The position numbers were made by a program, and so were the translations under genes. Below are positions 44,828 through 57,306 of a stretch of DNA of 64,000 bases, in pieces; positions within the stretch are counted from its first letter, which is position 1, and every line of letters starts with the position of its first letter. This DNA comes from Rhizobacter sp. (GTDB lineage Bacteria > Pseudomonadota > Gammaproteobacteria > Burkholderiales > Burkholderiaceae_C). The stretch is taken from the NCBI GenBank assembly GCA_023954175.1, contig JAMLIM010000004.1, forward strand, positions 23,579 to 87,578. Direction: 5' to 3'. Under the pieces are notes generated by a model. That model searched no databases. It saw only the letters and a list, made by a program, of their open reading frames with translations, and was not told where the DNA came from.

Positions 44828-45727
44828 GTGAGCCTGCGCTGGCTGGGCGCCGCGCTGCTTGCAGCGCTTCTCGGGTTGCTGCTCGCGGGCGGCCTGCGGG
44901 CGCAGGACGCGGTGCCGGCGCTCAGCGGACGCGTGATCGACGAGACCGGCACGCTCAAGCCCGAGCAGCGCGAGGCGCTCGATGCGCGGCTTGCCACGCT
45001 CGAAGCCGAGCGCGGCGCGCAGGTCGTGATCCTGATGGTCGCGAGCACGCAGCCCGAGGACATCGCGGCCTATGCCCAGCGTGTTGCCGACAGCTGGAAG
45101 ATCGGCCGCAAGGAGATCGGCGACGGCGTGCTGATCGTCGTCGCGAAAGACGACCGCAAGGTCCGCATCGAGGTCGCCAAGTCGCTCGAAGGCGCGGTCC
45201 CCGACCTCGCGGCGAGCCGCATCATCCGCGATGCGATCACGCCCGCGTTCAAGGCGGGGGATTTCGGCGGCGGCCTGTCGGCCGCGGTCGACCGCATCGC
45301 GGCGCGCATCGCCAACGAAGGCCTGCCCGAGCCCGACCCGCAGCGCGACGCGTCACGCGCCGACGGCTTCAATCTGCACGACATGGCGATCTTCCTCTTC
45401 ATCGGCGCGCCCATCATCGGCGCCGTGTTGACCGGCGTCCTCGGCCGCAAGCTCGGCGCGCTCGCCACGGGCGGTGCGATCGGCGGCATCGGCTGGTGGC
45501 TCACCGCGAGCCTGCTGATGGCGGGCCTCGCGGGCGTCATCGCGCTGGTGCTCGTCGGCGTCCTCGGCATCGGCAGCCGCGGTGGCGGCGGCAGCGGCGG
45601 CAGGGGTCCGGGCGGACCAGTGATCTGGGGCGGCGGCAGCGGTCGCAGTGGCTGGGGCGGCGACGGCGGCTTCAGCTCGGGGGGCGGCGGCAACTTCGGC
45701 GGCGGCGGCGCGTCCGGGAGTTGGTGA
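44828..45727 (+). CDS. TPM-domain membrane protein (YgcG family)
   Basis: A 299-residue protein: signal sequence or first helix (5-25), periplasmic TPM (Psb32/YgcG) domain (LSGRVIDETGTLKPEQREALDARLATLEAERGAQVVILMVASTQPEDIAAYAQRVADSW, GRKEIGDGVLIVVAKDDRKVRIEVAKSLEGAVPDLAASRII), then three hydrophobic helices (about 190-260) and a Gly/Ser-rich tail ending GGNFGGGGASGSW, typical for this family. GTG start. Function unknown; TPM proteins have been linked to photosystem repair and to phosphatase activity in plants. Confidence 0.9.
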   Translation: MSLRWLGAALLAALLGLLLAGGLRAQDAVPALSGRVIDETGTLKPEQREALDARLATLEAERGAQVVILMVASTQPEDIAAYAQRVADSWKIGRKEIGDGVLIVVAKDDRKVRIEVAKSLEGAVPDLAASRIIRDAITPAFKAGDFGGGLSAAVDRIAARIANEGLPEPDPQRDASRADGFNLHDMAIFLFIGAPIIGAVLTGVLGRKLGALATGGAIGGIGWWLTASLLMAGLAGVIALVLVGVLGIGSRGGGGSGGRGPGGPVIWGGGSGRSGWGGDGGFSSGGGGNFGGGGASGSW

Positions 45728-45803
45728 TGCGGGCGCGTAGGGGTGTCGACCAGTCTTTCGGCGCCGTCCGCGGCGCGGGACGCCCGCAGCGCGAGGGTGT
45801 CGA

Positions 45804-46310
45804 ATGAACCGCTGGCTGCGCATCCTGAAGCACCGCTGGCACGACGAGGGCGATGCGCGCCGCGCGCTCAGCGGCGGCGCGCTCGAGCGGCTGCAGCAAC
45901 GCATCGCGGCGAGCGAGCGCGGGCACAGCGGCGAGATCCGCGTCTGCGTCGAGGCCGGGCTGCCGCTGTCCTACCTGTGGCGCGGCGCAACGGCGCGCGA
46001 ACGCGCGCTCGCGATGTTCGGCAAGCTCGGCGTGTGGGACACCGAAGGCAACAACGGTGTGCTGATCTATCTGCTGCTCGCCGATCACAGCATCGAGATC
46101 GTCGCCGACCGCGGCCTGAGCCAGCGCGTCGGCGCCGAGCACTGGCAAGCGATCACGGCCGGCATGAGCGAAGCGTTTCGTGCCGCGCGATTCGAGGACG
46201 GCTTGAACGCCGCGGTGGATGCGGTGACCCAGGCGCTGCGCGAGCACTTCCCGCTCGCAGCGGGGGCGTCGAATCCGAACGAACTGCCGGACGCGCCGCT
46301 GCTGCGCTGA
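45804..46310 (+). CDS. TPM-domain protein (second copy)
   Basis: A 168-residue cytoplasm-facing TPM-domain protein without signal peptide: LERLQQRIAASERGHSGEIRVCVEAGLPLSYLWRGATARERALAMFGKLGVWDTEGNNGVLIYLLLADHSIEIVADRGLSQRVGAEHWQAITAGMSEAFRAARFEDGLNAAVDAV. The HSGEIR and ADRGL wording is typical of the short TPM subfamily that follows LemA and YgcG-like genes. Third gene of the operon, 76 bp after the second; convergent with the atp operon. Confidence 0.88.
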   Translation: MNRWLRILKHRWHDEGDARRALSGGALERLQQRIAASERGHSGEIRVCVEAGLPLSYLWRGATARERALAMFGKLGVWDTEGNNGVLIYLLLADHSIEIVADRGLSQRVGAEHWQAITAGMSEAFRAARFEDGLNAAVDAVTQALREHFPLAAGASNPNELPDAPLLR

Positions 46311-46364
46311 CGACTCGCCGGCATCCCGCAGACGACTTGCTCTGGCGACACCTGCGGACGACAA

Positions 46365-46398
46365 AGAGGCCCGCAGAGCAATCGTCGTGCGGGCCTCT
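46365..46398 (-). terminator. Intrinsic terminator of the atp operon
   Basis: Perfect 11-bp stem AGAGGCCCGCA / TGCGGGCCTCT with a 12-base loop; on the minus strand it is followed by TTGT. It sits between the convergent TPM gene and atpC and may stop both transcripts. Confidence 0.75.
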
Positions 46399-46450
46399 CT
46401 GGCAACGAACACCGGGGCGTGTCGGCAGACGACGCGCCCGATCGGGCAGG

Positions 46451-46870
46451 CTACTTGCTGCGGCGGAACTTGCGCAGCGCGGCGATCTGCGCCGCCATGG
46501 CCGCGAACTCGCCCTGCGCCTTTGCGAGGTCGATGTCGTTCTTGGCGTTGCGCATGTCCTCCTCGGCGCGTCGGCGGGCGTCGTTGGCAGCCGCCTCGTC
46601 GAGGTCGTGACCCCGGATCGCGGTATCCGCAAGGACCGTCACCGTGCCCGGTTGCACCTCGAGAATGCCACCGGCGACGAAGACGAACTCCTCCTCACCG
46701 TTGTCAGCGCGCTCGATGCGCACCGCGCCCGGCTTGATGCGGGTGATGAACGGCGTGTGGCGCGGCAGGATGCCGAGCTCGCCCTCCTCGCCCGGCAGCG
46801 CGACGAACTTCGCCTCGCCGGAGAAGATGCTGCCTTCGGCGGAGACGACGTCGACGTGTAGGGTGGCCAT
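46451..46870 (-). CDS. atpC: ATP synthase epsilon subunit
   Basis: A 139-residue F1 subunit: the N-terminal beta-sandwich ([46 protein letters not shown]) and C-terminal helical hairpin ([51 protein letters not shown]). It links gamma to the c-ring and regulates ATP hydrolysis. Last gene of the atp operon, 32 bp after atpD, followed by a strong hairpin terminator. Confidence 0.96.
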   Translation of the reverse strand: MATLHVDVVSAEGSIFSGEAKFVALPGEEGELGILPRHTPFITRIKPGAVRIERADNGEEEFVFVAGGILEVQPGTVTVLADTAIRGHDLDEAAANDARRRAEEDMRNAKNDIDLAKAQGEFAAMAAQIAALRKFRRSK

Positions 46871-46902
46871 GCTTCAGTCCTCCAGGGCGCGGCGGGTACG
46901 CG

Positions 46903-48354
<1,452 letters not shown>

Positions 48355-49239
48355 TCAGCCCGAGATGGCTGCCGCGCCGCCGACGATCTCACTCAATTCC
48401 TTGGTGATCGCCGCCTGGCGTGTCTTGTTGTAGATGAGCTGGAGCTCGGCGATCAGGTTGCCGGCGTTGTCGGTCGCGGCCTTCATCGCGACCATGCGCG
48501 CCGACTGCTCGGAAGCCATGTTCTCCGCCACCGCCTGGAACACGAGCGCCTCGATGTAGCGCGTGAGCAGCTCGTTGATCACCGGCGCCGGATCGGGCTC
48601 GTAGATGTAGTCCCAGGCGTACTGCGCCTTCTCGGCCGCGGTCTGCGCGAGACGCTCGCCGGTCAGCGGCAGCAGCTGCTCGATCATCGGCTCCTGCTTC
48701 ATCGTGTTGATGAACTTGGTGTAGCAGAGGTAGACGACGTCGATCTCGCCGGCGACGAAGGCGTCGAGCATGACCTTGACCGGGCCGATCAGCTTTTCGA
48801 GCAGCGGCGCGTCGCCGAGTTGCGTCGCATGGCTGACGAGCTTGGCGCCGATGCGGCCGAGGAAGCTGTAGCCCTTGTTGCCGATCGCGACTGCCTTCAC
48901 GCTGCCGCCGCCCTGCTGCACTTCGCGCAGCTGGTTCGTCACCGCGCGCAGCACGTTCGTGTTGAGCCCGCCGCACAAGCCCTTGTCGGTCGTGATCACG
49001 ATGAAGCCGACGTTCTTGCGCTCGTCGACCTTGCGCATGTAGGGCGATCGGTACTCGGGGTTGGCCAGCGCGAGGTTGGCCGTGATGTTGCGGATCTTGT
49101 CCGCATACGGCCGTACCGCGCGCATCCGGTCCTGCGCCTTGCGCATCTTGGACGCCGAGACCATTTCCATGGCCTTCGTGATCTTCTTCGTGTTCTCGAA
49201 GCTCTTGATCTTGACCCGAAGTTCCTTGCCGACCGCCAT
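48355..49239 (-). CDS. atpG: ATP synthase gamma subunit
   Basis: A 294-residue central-stalk subunit with the two conserved end helices of the rotor: [36 protein letters not shown] at the start and [45 protein letters not shown] at the end, around a Rossmann-like middle ([20 protein letters not shown]). In atpHAGDC order. Confidence 0.97.
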   Translation of the reverse strand: MAVGKELRVKIKSFENTKKITKAMEMVSASKMRKAQDRMRAVRPYADKIRNITANLALANPEYRSPYMRKVDERKNVGFIVITTDKGLCGGLNTNVLRAVTNQLREVQQGGGSVKAVAIGNKGYSFLGRIGAKLVSHATQLGDAPLLEKLIGPVKVMLDAFVAGEIDVVYLCYTKFINTMKQEPMIEQLLPLTGERLAQTAAEKAQYAWDYIYEPDPAPVINELLTRYIEALVFQAVAENMASEQSARMVAMKAATDNAGNLIAELQLIYNKTRQAAITKELSEIVGGAAAISG

Positions 49240-49266
49240 TGCAGTGCTCCTTGTGGCGCGTAGACC

Positions 49267-50820
<1,554 letters not shown>

Positions 50821-50860
50821 GGTGTTCTCCGGGTCACGCCCGGGGCGCCGGCGGCGACCC

Positions 50861-51394
50861 TCAGGCGGTTAACGCGACTTTCATTTGTTCGAGACGGGCT
50901 TTCACGGAGGTGTCGAGCACCTCGTCGCCGACGATGGCGCGGATGCCGCCGATCAGTTCGGGATCAACCTCGACCTTCGCATTGAGCTTGCGGCCAAAGC
51001 GCTTCTCGAGCGTGGCGATGACCTGCGCGAGCTGCGCGTCGTCGATCGCGAACGCGCTCTGGATCGTGGCTTCCGACACGCCGCTGCGCGCATTGACGAG
51101 CGTCTGAAACTGCGCCGCCATCTCCGGCAGCGCGGCCAGCCGGCCGTTGTCGATGATCGCGTGCAGCAGGTTGGCGATCTTCGCGTCGAGCGCGCCGCCG
51201 ACTGCGGCACCGATGACGTCGAACACCTGCGCTGCCTGCGTCTTCGGGTTGTCGGCGAAGCCGCGCAGACGGTCGTCGGCAGCGACCAGCGCGAGCGCGT
51301 TCATCTGCGCCGACAGCGCCGGCGCATCCGATGCGGCGACCGCCTTGAAGAGCGCCTCGGCGTAGGGGCGGGCGATGGTGGCGAGTTCGGCCAT
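50861..51394 (-). CDS. atpH: ATP synthase delta subunit
   Basis: A 177-residue OSCP/delta subunit linking F1 to the peripheral stalk: [19 protein letters not shown], an N-terminal helical domain, and the conserved C-terminal part [43 protein letters not shown]. Between atpF and atpA as in the standard operon. Confidence 0.97.
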   Translation of the reverse strand: MAELATIARPYAEALFKAVAASDAPALSAQMNALALVAADDRLRGFADNPKTQAAQVFDVIGAAVGGALDAKIANLLHAIIDNGRLAALPEMAAQFQTLVNARSGVSEATIQSAFAIDDAQLAQVIATLEKRFGRKLNAKVEVDPELIGGIRAIVGDEVLDTSVKARLEQMKVALTA

Positions 51395-51452
51395 CGTCAG
51401 GCCTCCGGCCGCAACGCGGCTTGCAAACGATGCTGCGCTCTGGCCTTCATGC

Positions 51453-51923
51453 TCAAAGCTCCGCCTTCAGCCGGCCGAGCAGTTCGGCATGAACGCTGGC
51501 GTTGACCTCGCGCCGCAGGATCGCCTCGGCGCCCTTGACGGCGAGGCCCGCGACCTGCTCGCGCAGCGTCTCGCGCGCCTTCATGGCTTCCTGCTCGGCC
51601 TCGGCGCGGGCGGCGGCGATGATCTTGGCGCCCTCTTCGTTGGCGCGGCCCTTGGCCTCCTCGATCATCTGCTGCGCAAGGCGCTCGGCGTCGGCGAGCC
51701 GCTTCGTGGCGTCGTCGCGCGCAGCCGACAGCTGCTGCTCGACGCGCTTGTTGGCTTCGGCGAGTTCGGCCTTGGCCTTGTCGGCCGCCGACAGGCCGGC
51801 GGCGATCTTCTTCGCGCGCTCGTCGAGTGCTGCCGTGACCGGCGGCCAGATGAATCTCATCGTGAACCAGACCAGGATCAGGAACACGATCATCTGAAAG
51901 ATCAATGTCGCAGTGATGCTCAC
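51453..51923 (-). CDS. atpF: ATP synthase b subunit
   Basis: A 156-residue peripheral-stalk subunit with one N-terminal membrane helix ([23 protein letters not shown]) and a long, charged coiled-coil body ([46 protein letters not shown] and onward). Single b gene; no b' duplicate, as in non-photosynthetic-type operons. Confidence 0.97.
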   Translation of the reverse strand: MSITATLIFQMIVFLILVWFTMRFIWPPVTAALDERAKKIAAGLSAADKAKAELAEANKRVEQQLSAARDDATKRLADAERLAQQMIEEAKGRANEEGAKIIAAARAEAEQEAMKARETLREQVAGLAVKGAEAILRREVNASVHAELLGRLKAEL

Positions 51924-52005
51924 TTTGGTGCCTCAATCACGTTGGCAGGAAATCCACCACCTGGGCGGCGGACTGCACGGTACCGCGCGCGTCCTCGGAC
52001 GCGGC

Positions 52006-52332
<327 letters not shown>

Positions 52333-53205
52333 TCAGTGCGCGTCATGCGCCTGGCCGATGTAGACGAGCGCCAGCATCATGAAGACGAAGGCCTGGAGAA
52401 TGATGATCAGGATGTGGAAGATAGCCCAGATGGTGCCGGCAATGATGTGCCCGACGCCGAGCAGCACGCCGGTCAGGGACAGGGTGAACGCGCCGCCCAT
52501 CAACGCGATGAGCAGGAAGATCAGTTCACCGGCGTACATGTTGCCGAACAACCGCATGCCGTGCGACACCGTCTTGGCGACGAACTCGATCATCTGCATC
52601 GCGAAGTTGAACGGATAGAGCAACCAGTGGTTGCCGAACGGTGCCGTGAACAACTCGTGGACCCAGCCGCCGAGGCCCTTGATCTTGACGTTGTAGTAGA
52701 GGCAGATCAGCAGCACCGAGATCGACAGGCCCATCGTCATCGACAAGTCCGCGGTCGGCACGACGCGCAGGTACGCATGGTGGGGGTCGTGCCCCGCAGC
52801 GCCGAAGATCTGCGCCCAGATGGCCGGCAGCAGGTCCACCGGCAGCAGGTCCATCGCATTCATCAGCGTGATCCAGACGAACACGGTGAGCGCGAGCGGT
52901 GCCGCGAATTTGCGGCTCTGGGCGTTGTGCACGATGCCCTTGGCCTGGGCGTCGACCATCTCGATCAGCCACTCGACCGCCGCCTGGAAGCGACCCGGCA
53001 CGCCCGAAGTCGCCTTGCGCGCCGCGAGCCACATCACCCAGCATGTGATCACGCCGGTGAGCGTGCCCCAGAAGACCGAGTCGTAGTTGAACACCGAGAA
53101 ATCGACGAGGCCCGTGACCTTGCCGTTTCCGAAGTGCGTCAGGTGGTGAACGATGTATTCACCGGCCGTCTGTGAGTGCGCTTCTGCTGCCGCTTCTGCT
53201 GCCAT
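52333..53205 (-). CDS. atpB: ATP synthase a subunit
   Basis: A 290-residue F0 subunit with about five to six membrane helices. The essential stator Arg is in MRLFGNMYAGELIFLLIALMGG; the other helices include YDSVFWGTLTGVITCWVMWLAARK, FAAPLALTVFVWITLMNAMDLLPVDLLP and HIIAGTIWAIFHILIIILQAFVFMMLALVYIGQA. The ATG (MAAEAAAEAHS) is preferred to an in-frame TTG 24 bases upstream that would add eight residues and nearly touch atpI. Confidence 0.96.
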   Translation of the reverse strand: MAAEAAAEAHSQTAGEYIVHHLTHFGNGKVTGLVDFSVFNYDSVFWGTLTGVITCWVMWLAARKATSGVPGRFQAAVEWLIEMVDAQAKGIVHNAQSRKFAAPLALTVFVWITLMNAMDLLPVDLLPAIWAQIFGAAGHDPHHAYLRVVPTADLSMTMGLSISVLLICLYYNVKIKGLGGWVHELFTAPFGNHWLLYPFNFAMQMIEFVAKTVSHGMRLFGNMYAGELIFLLIALMGGAFTLSLTGVLLGVGHIIAGTIWAIFHILIIILQAFVFMMLALVYIGQAHDAH

Positions 53206-53233
53206 TTCGTCGCGTCCGTTCAGTTCCAATCCG

Positions 53234-53707
53234 CTATCGGCGACGCCACAGCAACGCCAGCCAGTTCACCTGCAAGCACACCGCCATCGCCACGAGCAGG
53301 GCCGGCCAGTTCAGGCCGGGCACCACCCGCGCCGCCGCCAGCAACATCGCGAGCGACAGCAACAACTTCACACCCGTCCAGACCAGGAAGCCCATCGCTC
53401 CCGCAACCAGTCCGGACCCCGCCATGCGGCCCACGCCCCGTGCCAGCAACGCGGTGGGCAAGACGATGACCGCCGCGCCATACAGCGCCGACAAGCCCGC
53501 GTCGCCCCCGAAGAGGCCCCACGCCAGAGCGGCAACCGCAACCCCCACCAGCGCCTGCGTCGCGACGACGCGCCACGCTGAAACCTGGGGATGCTTCTCC
53601 CGCAATGCCTGCGCCTGCGCCGCTGTCAACGGGACGGGCGGCTCTTCGTCCTCGTCGTCCCACCTGCCATGATCGATGCGCTCGTTCATGATGAGTGCTT
53701 GATCCAT
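53234..53707 (-). CDS. atpI: ATP synthase subunit I
   Basis: A 157-residue membrane protein: acidic N-terminal tail (HGRWDDEDEEPPVPLTAAQAQALREKHPQVSAWRVVATQ) then four hydrophobic helices (ALVGVAVAALAWGLFGG, ALYGAAVIVLPTALLARGVGR, VAGAMGFLVWTGVKLLLSLAMLLAAARVV, WPALLVAMAVCLQVNWLALLW). AtpI aids c-ring assembly. It is the first gene of the operon. The start could also be the ATG six codons on, giving NERIDHGRW; neither has a strong ribosome site. Confidence 0.88.
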   Translation of the reverse strand: MDQALIMNERIDHGRWDDEDEEPPVPLTAAQAQALREKHPQVSAWRVVATQALVGVAVAALAWGLFGGDAGLSALYGAAVIVLPTALLARGVGRMAGSGLVAGAMGFLVWTGVKLLLSLAMLLAAARVVPGLNWPALLVAMAVCLQVNWLALLWRRR

Positions 53708-53725
53708 CGCCTGCAAAGCCTTGGA

Positions 53726-53755
53726 ATTATACGAAAGGTCCGGAGGCGCTCCGAA
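53726..53755 (-). promoter_or_regulatory. Promoter of the atp operon
   Basis: A perfect -10 hexamer TATAAT (minus strand, 53731-53726) lies 18 bp from a poor -35 (TTCGGA, 53755-53750). Initiation would fall about 53719, leaving a leader of only about 12 bases before the first atpI ATG or about 30 before the second, which mildly favours the second start. Confidence 0.55.
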
Positions 53756-53846
53756 ATCGACCGCTGCAGGCGCAGGACGTCAGCTTCACGCCAGCGAACT
53801 GGCGTTGCGATGCGCCGCCCCGCGCGACGCGTGCGCGGCGCTGCGT

Positions 53847-54737
53847 TCAGTGCGTCGTGCGGATGTCGAGCGTCATCCACGCGTGGTGGCTCTGCCCCGG
53901 CTGCAACGTGACGAGGCCGAGCGCGCTCGGCGCCGGCTGGTTGATCGCGTTGGTGGCGTGGCTCACCGGTTCGACGCAGAAATAGTCCTTGTCCTGCGGC
54001 GTGTAGATCACCAGCCGCGACAGCGAGGATCGCAGCGTGAGCGCGAACAATTCGTCGCGGATGCGGGCCGGGCCGGCCCAGCCCTCGAAGCCGTGGTCGT
54101 AGTCGAGGTGCGCGACATCGGCATCGACACCCGGCTGCGGCACGAGCTGCGTCGGCAGCTTCGATGCGTCGAGCTCCCAGCGCCCGCTGCACTCGACATG
54201 CAGGCGGCTGCGCGCGCGCTTCGGGAAGTACGGATGCCAGCCGAGGCCGAACGGCGCCGCCTGCGCGGAGGTGTTGGTCACGCTCAGCTCGGCGCGCAGC
54301 GAGGCCGGCCCGAGCTGAAACAGCTGGCGCGCCTGGAAGTCGAACGGCCAGCCGTCGTTCGCGCGATGGTCGAGCGTCAGCGCGACCTCGGCCGGGCCGC
54401 TCGGCCCGCGGCTTGCCTCCACCTGCCAGACGCTCTGGTGGCCGACGCCGTGCAGCGCATGCGGGCTGCCTTCGAAATTGAGCGCGAGCTGGCAGGGCCG
54501 ACCCTGCCAGTTGAAGCGCCCGTGATCGATGCGGTTCGAATACGGCACGAGCGGAAACGACGCTGCCTTGCGCCAGCGGTCGAGCTGCGCGGGCTCCTGC
54601 GAGCGCAGCACCGGCACCCCGTGATGCCAGAGGCCCGCGATCGTGCCGCCGAGGTCGGGCCGCAGCGCCAGACGCAACGCACCCGCCCGCAGCTCGAAGA
54701 CTTGCGCTTCATCGGTATCGCCAAGCGTATCCGTCAT
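53847..54737 (-). CDS. Aldose 1-epimerase family protein
   Basis: A 296-residue galactose-mutarotase-like protein: VFELRAGALRLALRPDLGGTIAGLWHHGVPVLRS, FPLVPYSNRIDHGRFNWQGRPCQLALNFEGSPHALHGVGHQSVWQV, TNTSAQAAPFGLGWHPYFPKRARSRLHVEC, and a C-terminal YTPQDKDYFCVEPVSHATNAIN with the catalytic Glu (VEPVSH). The two His (HALHG and GWHPYF) and Glu fit the mutarotase active site. It interconverts sugar anomers; the actual sugar is unknown. GGGAGG precedes the ATG. The aldolase gene upstream is on the same strand 74 bp away. Confidence 0.88.
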   Translation of the reverse strand: MTDTLGDTDEAQVFELRAGALRLALRPDLGGTIAGLWHHGVPVLRSQEPAQLDRWRKAASFPLVPYSNRIDHGRFNWQGRPCQLALNFEGSPHALHGVGHQSVWQVEASRGPSGPAEVALTLDHRANDGWPFDFQARQLFQLGPASLRAELSVTNTSAQAAPFGLGWHPYFPKRARSRLHVECSGRWELDASKLPTQLVPQPGVDADVAHLDYDHGFEGWAGPARIRDELFALTLRSSLSRLVIYTPQDKDYFCVEPVSHATNAINQPAPSALGLVTLQPGQSHHAWMTLDIRTTH

Positions 54738-54811
54738 GTTCCTCCCGCGGCCCGAGGCCGTTGATTCATCCTTCACCTGCGCGCGCATGCGGCGCAGGGG
54801 CGGCCGTCGCT

Positions 54812-55627
54812 TCAGCGTTCGGTCGCCGTGTGGGTGCCAGTGGCGAGCGTATGCACGTGCATCCGCTCCTGTGTCTTGAGTGCGGCGACCGCGTCCCTGG
54901 CGCCACGGATCAGCAGACCGAGGTCGGACGAGATGGCGACGAAGTCGAACCCGATCGCGCGGTACTGCGCGACGACCTCGGGCGTCGCACCGAAAGCGCC
55001 GACCGGCTTGCCGAGTGTCTTGCAGCGACGCACCACGTCCGTCATCAGGTCCATCACCTCCGGATGCGTCGGATGCCCGACATGGCCCATCGAGGCCGAC
55101 AAGTCCGCCGGGCCGAGGAAGATCGCGTCGACACCCGCGACGGCGGCTATCGACTCGAGCCGCCCGACGGCCTGCACCGTCTCGAGCTGGACGATCACCG
55201 TCAGCCCGCGGTTGGCGGTGCGGAAGTAGGTCGGGTCGGTGCCGAAGCGCGACGCGCGCCCCGAGGCCGACATCGCCCGCACCCCTTCGGGCGGGTAGCG
55301 CGTCGCGGCGACCGCGGCAGCCGCCTCGCCGGCGTCCTGCACGAAGGGCACCATCAGCGTCGTCGCACCGGCGTCGAGCACGCGCTTGATCACGACCGCG
55401 TCGTTGCACGGCACACGAACCACCGGCGACATCCGGGACGACGCCACCGCCTGCAGCAGGTGCACCACCTCCATCATGTCCGTCGGCGAATGCTCCATGT
55501 CGATCAGACCCCAGTCGAAGCCGGCATGCGCCACCGCCTCGGCGACGAGCGGGCTCGCGGAGCAGATCCAGGTGCCGATCGGCGGGTTGCCGCCAGCCGC
55601 GCTGAGCAAGTGCTTGAATGCGTTCAT
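54812..55627 (-). CDS. HpcH/HpaI family class II aldolase
   Basis: A 271-residue metal-dependent aldolase with TIM-barrel motifs: WGLIDMEHSPTDMMEVVHLLQA, RVPCNDAVVIKRVLDAGATTLMVPFVQDAGEA, RYPPEGVRAMSASGRASRFG, VIVQLETVQAVGRLESIAAVAGVDAIFLGPADLSASMGHVG. The Glu/Asp metal ligands (VQLET, GPADLS) and Arg are intact. Relatives cleave 2-keto-3-deoxy acids (4-hydroxy-2-oxoheptanedioate, 2-keto-3-deoxyrhamnonate). With the aldose epimerase downstream a sugar-acid route is plausible but unproven. Confidence 0.9.
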   Translation of the reverse strand: MNAFKHLLSAAGGNPPIGTWICSASPLVAEAVAHAGFDWGLIDMEHSPTDMMEVVHLLQAVASSRMSPVVRVPCNDAVVIKRVLDAGATTLMVPFVQDAGEAAAAVAATRYPPEGVRAMSASGRASRFGTDPTYFRTANRGLTVIVQLETVQAVGRLESIAAVAGVDAIFLGPADLSASMGHVGHPTHPEVMDLMTDVVRRCKTLGKPVGAFGATPEVVAQYRAIGFDFVAISSDLGLLIRGARDAVAALKTQERMHVHTLATGTHTATER

Positions 55628-55678
55628 CGAGAAACTCCCCCCATCAGGGCACGTCGGTTGCGGGCCGCACGCCCCGCC

Positions 55679-56170
55679 TCATCCGAGTTCGGCCTTCAGG
55701 TAGTGTGCACCGGCGATCGGGTTGAAATAGTAGGGCGGGATCTCCTCGAATCCGAGCGATGCGTAGAGCTCGCGCGCCGACTCCATTTCGTCGAGCGTGT
55801 CGAGCAGCATCACCGAGTAGCCCGCCGCGCGCGCCTCGTCGAGCAGTGACTGCGCCAGCATGCGGCCGAGCCCGAAGCCGCGAAACGCAGGGCGCACGTA
55901 GAGCCGCTTCATCTCGCAGGCGTTGGCGTAGTCGACATCCGCCAAGCCGCGCAGGGCGCCGCACGCCGCCAACGCATGATCGACCCAGCCGAGCAGCAGG
56001 CGCCCGTCCGGCGCCGCATAGTCACCCGGCAGCGCGGCGAGCTCGTCCTCGAAGTTCTGGAAGCACAGGTCGACCGACAGGCTGCGCGCGTAGTCGCGGA
56101 AGATCTCGCGCGCCGAATCGATCAACGGCGCCGTGTCGGCAACGACCAGTCGTATCTCTGGGGCATCCAT
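55679..56170 (-). CDS. GNAT family N-acetyltransferase
   Basis: A 163-residue acetyltransferase: RLVVADTAPLIDSAREIFRDYARSLSVDLCFQNFEDELAALPGDYAAPDGRLLLGWVDHALAACGALR, acetyl-CoA loop MKRLYVRPAFRGFGLGRMLAQSLLDEARAAGYSVMLLDTLDEMESARELYASLGFEEI. The R-x2-G-x-G/A motif is RGFGLGRM. Start ambiguous: this ATG or one six codons upstream. The MITE-like palindrome begins 32 bp upstream of the chosen start, so it may have replaced or carry part of this gene's promoter. Confidence 0.9.
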   Translation of the reverse strand: MDAPEIRLVVADTAPLIDSAREIFRDYARSLSVDLCFQNFEDELAALPGDYAAPDGRLLLGWVDHALAACGALRGLADVDYANACEMKRLYVRPAFRGFGLGRMLAQSLLDEARAAGYSVMLLDTLDEMESARELYASLGFEEIPPYYFNPIAGAHYLKAELG

Positions 56171-56201
56171 CCGGGCGGCGGCAGGCATGGGAAGCCGAAG
56201 T

Positions 56202-56368
56202 CTAGTGCAGTGTTCGATGCTGTGCGGCACACAAGAAAGCCGATGGATTCGTCAGCCTGGCGAGGCGCAAAGCGCAGCGATACCCGCAGGTATCGCGAGC
56301 ATTTGCAACGACGCCAGGGCGGCAAAGACGCGGCTTTATGGGGTGCAGCGTGTCGAGCACTGCACTAG
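56202..56368. mobile_element. 167-bp MITE-like palindromic element (candidate IS630-type)
   Basis: Terminal inverted repeats CTAGTGCAGTGTTCGA (56202-56217) and TCGAGCACTGCACTAG (56353-56368) match 15/16. Internal pairs are nested on the same centre: AAAGCCG/CGGCTTT (56236/56331), CTGGCG/CGCCAG (56257/56312) and GCGATACC/GGTATCGC (56277/56289), so the whole element can fold into one long hairpin. Both ends are CTAG, the known target of IS630-family elements, which duplicate the central TA. No internal ORF. The right CTAG supplies the TAG stop codon of the cytochrome b561 gene. Copy number elsewhere cannot be seen here. Confidence 0.75.
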
Positions 56369-57084
56369 CCTCCCATCCAGACGAGCAGCCCGACGCTCGC
56401 CGCGCACGCCGCGAACAGCACCGCCGCGAACAGCCACAGGGCCGCACTGTCGGCGGCGGCCGGCACCTGCGCCGGCAGCAACTTGTCGCCCCGGATCATC
56501 GGCCCGACGAGATCGCGCTTTCTGCGCACTCGGTAGAACACGATCGCACCGATGTGCAGCACGACGAGCGCCAGAATCACCCAGCGCCCGATGTCGGCGT
56601 GGTAGGCGGTGAGGGTCGAGCTCGTCGCGCCCGATACGAAGCGCACCAGCGGGCCGGCACTCGCAATCTCGTCGTCGGCAAACAGCCCGCTGCCCACCTG
56701 CAGGGCCAGGAACGCGAGCATCGCGAACACGGACGCGCTGCCGAGCGGGGAATGGCCGACATCGTGGAACTCGTCGCTGCGCGACTGCCCGCGCAGGTAG
56801 CGCCCGAGCGCGGCCGGGCTGTACAGGAAGGCCGAGAAGCGCGACCAGCGCCCTCCGAACAACCCCCACAGAACGCGAAATGCGAGCAGCGCGAAGACGG
56901 TATAGCCGAAGCGGAAGTGCCACTCCATCGCGTTGCCGCCGACCGAGCCGCTCACGAACGAGCCGACGACGCATGCGGCGAGCGCCCAGTGAAAGAGCCG
57001 CGTCGGCAGGTCCCATACGCGCACTGCGCGCAGCGGCTGCCCGGCAGCGGCGCGGGCGGTTGCTCTGGCGGTCTTGTTCTTCAT
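56365..57084 (-). CDS. Cytochrome b561 domain protein (partner of cytochrome c')
   Basis: A 239-residue membrane cytochrome b with four main helices plus a C-terminal one: RVWDLPTRLFHWALAACVVGSFVSG (His in TRLFHWALA), MEWHFRFGYTVFALLAFRVLWGLFGGRWSRF (His in EWHFRFGY), GHSPLGSASVFAMLAFLALQVGSGLFADDE and TAYHADIGRWVILALVVLHIGAIVFY (paired His). This pattern is the Ni/Fe-hydrogenase-type b cytochrome group often encoded with cytochrome c', here the divergent neighbour. Its TAG stop lies within the CTAG end of the palindromic element, so that element inserted at or just after the last codon without harming the reading frame. Confidence 0.9.
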   Translation of the reverse strand: MKNKTARATARAAAGQPLRAVRVWDLPTRLFHWALAACVVGSFVSGSVGGNAMEWHFRFGYTVFALLAFRVLWGLFGGRWSRFSAFLYSPAALGRYLRGQSRSDEFHDVGHSPLGSASVFAMLAFLALQVGSGLFADDEIASAGPLVRFVSGATSSTLTAYHADIGRWVILALVVLHIGAIVFYRVRRKRDLVGPMIRGDKLLPAQVPAAADSAALWLFAAVLFAACAASVGLLVWMGG

Positions 57085-57306
57085 GATTGAACTCGATTCG
57101 CGATGGTTCGCGAACCGACAACGATAGCGCCAGCGCGAAACGCGTGCACGACCCGTGCCGCGCGGCGCCGATGGCCGATCGCAGTCTGAGGACATTCGCG
57201 CCGCGCCGGCCGTGCGCACGCCGCGACTATTTACACTGGCCCTCGCGCCGCCCGCCGCCGTGCACGCGCGCAGACGCCCTCAAACCCACCACAAGGAAGA
57301 AGCTGC

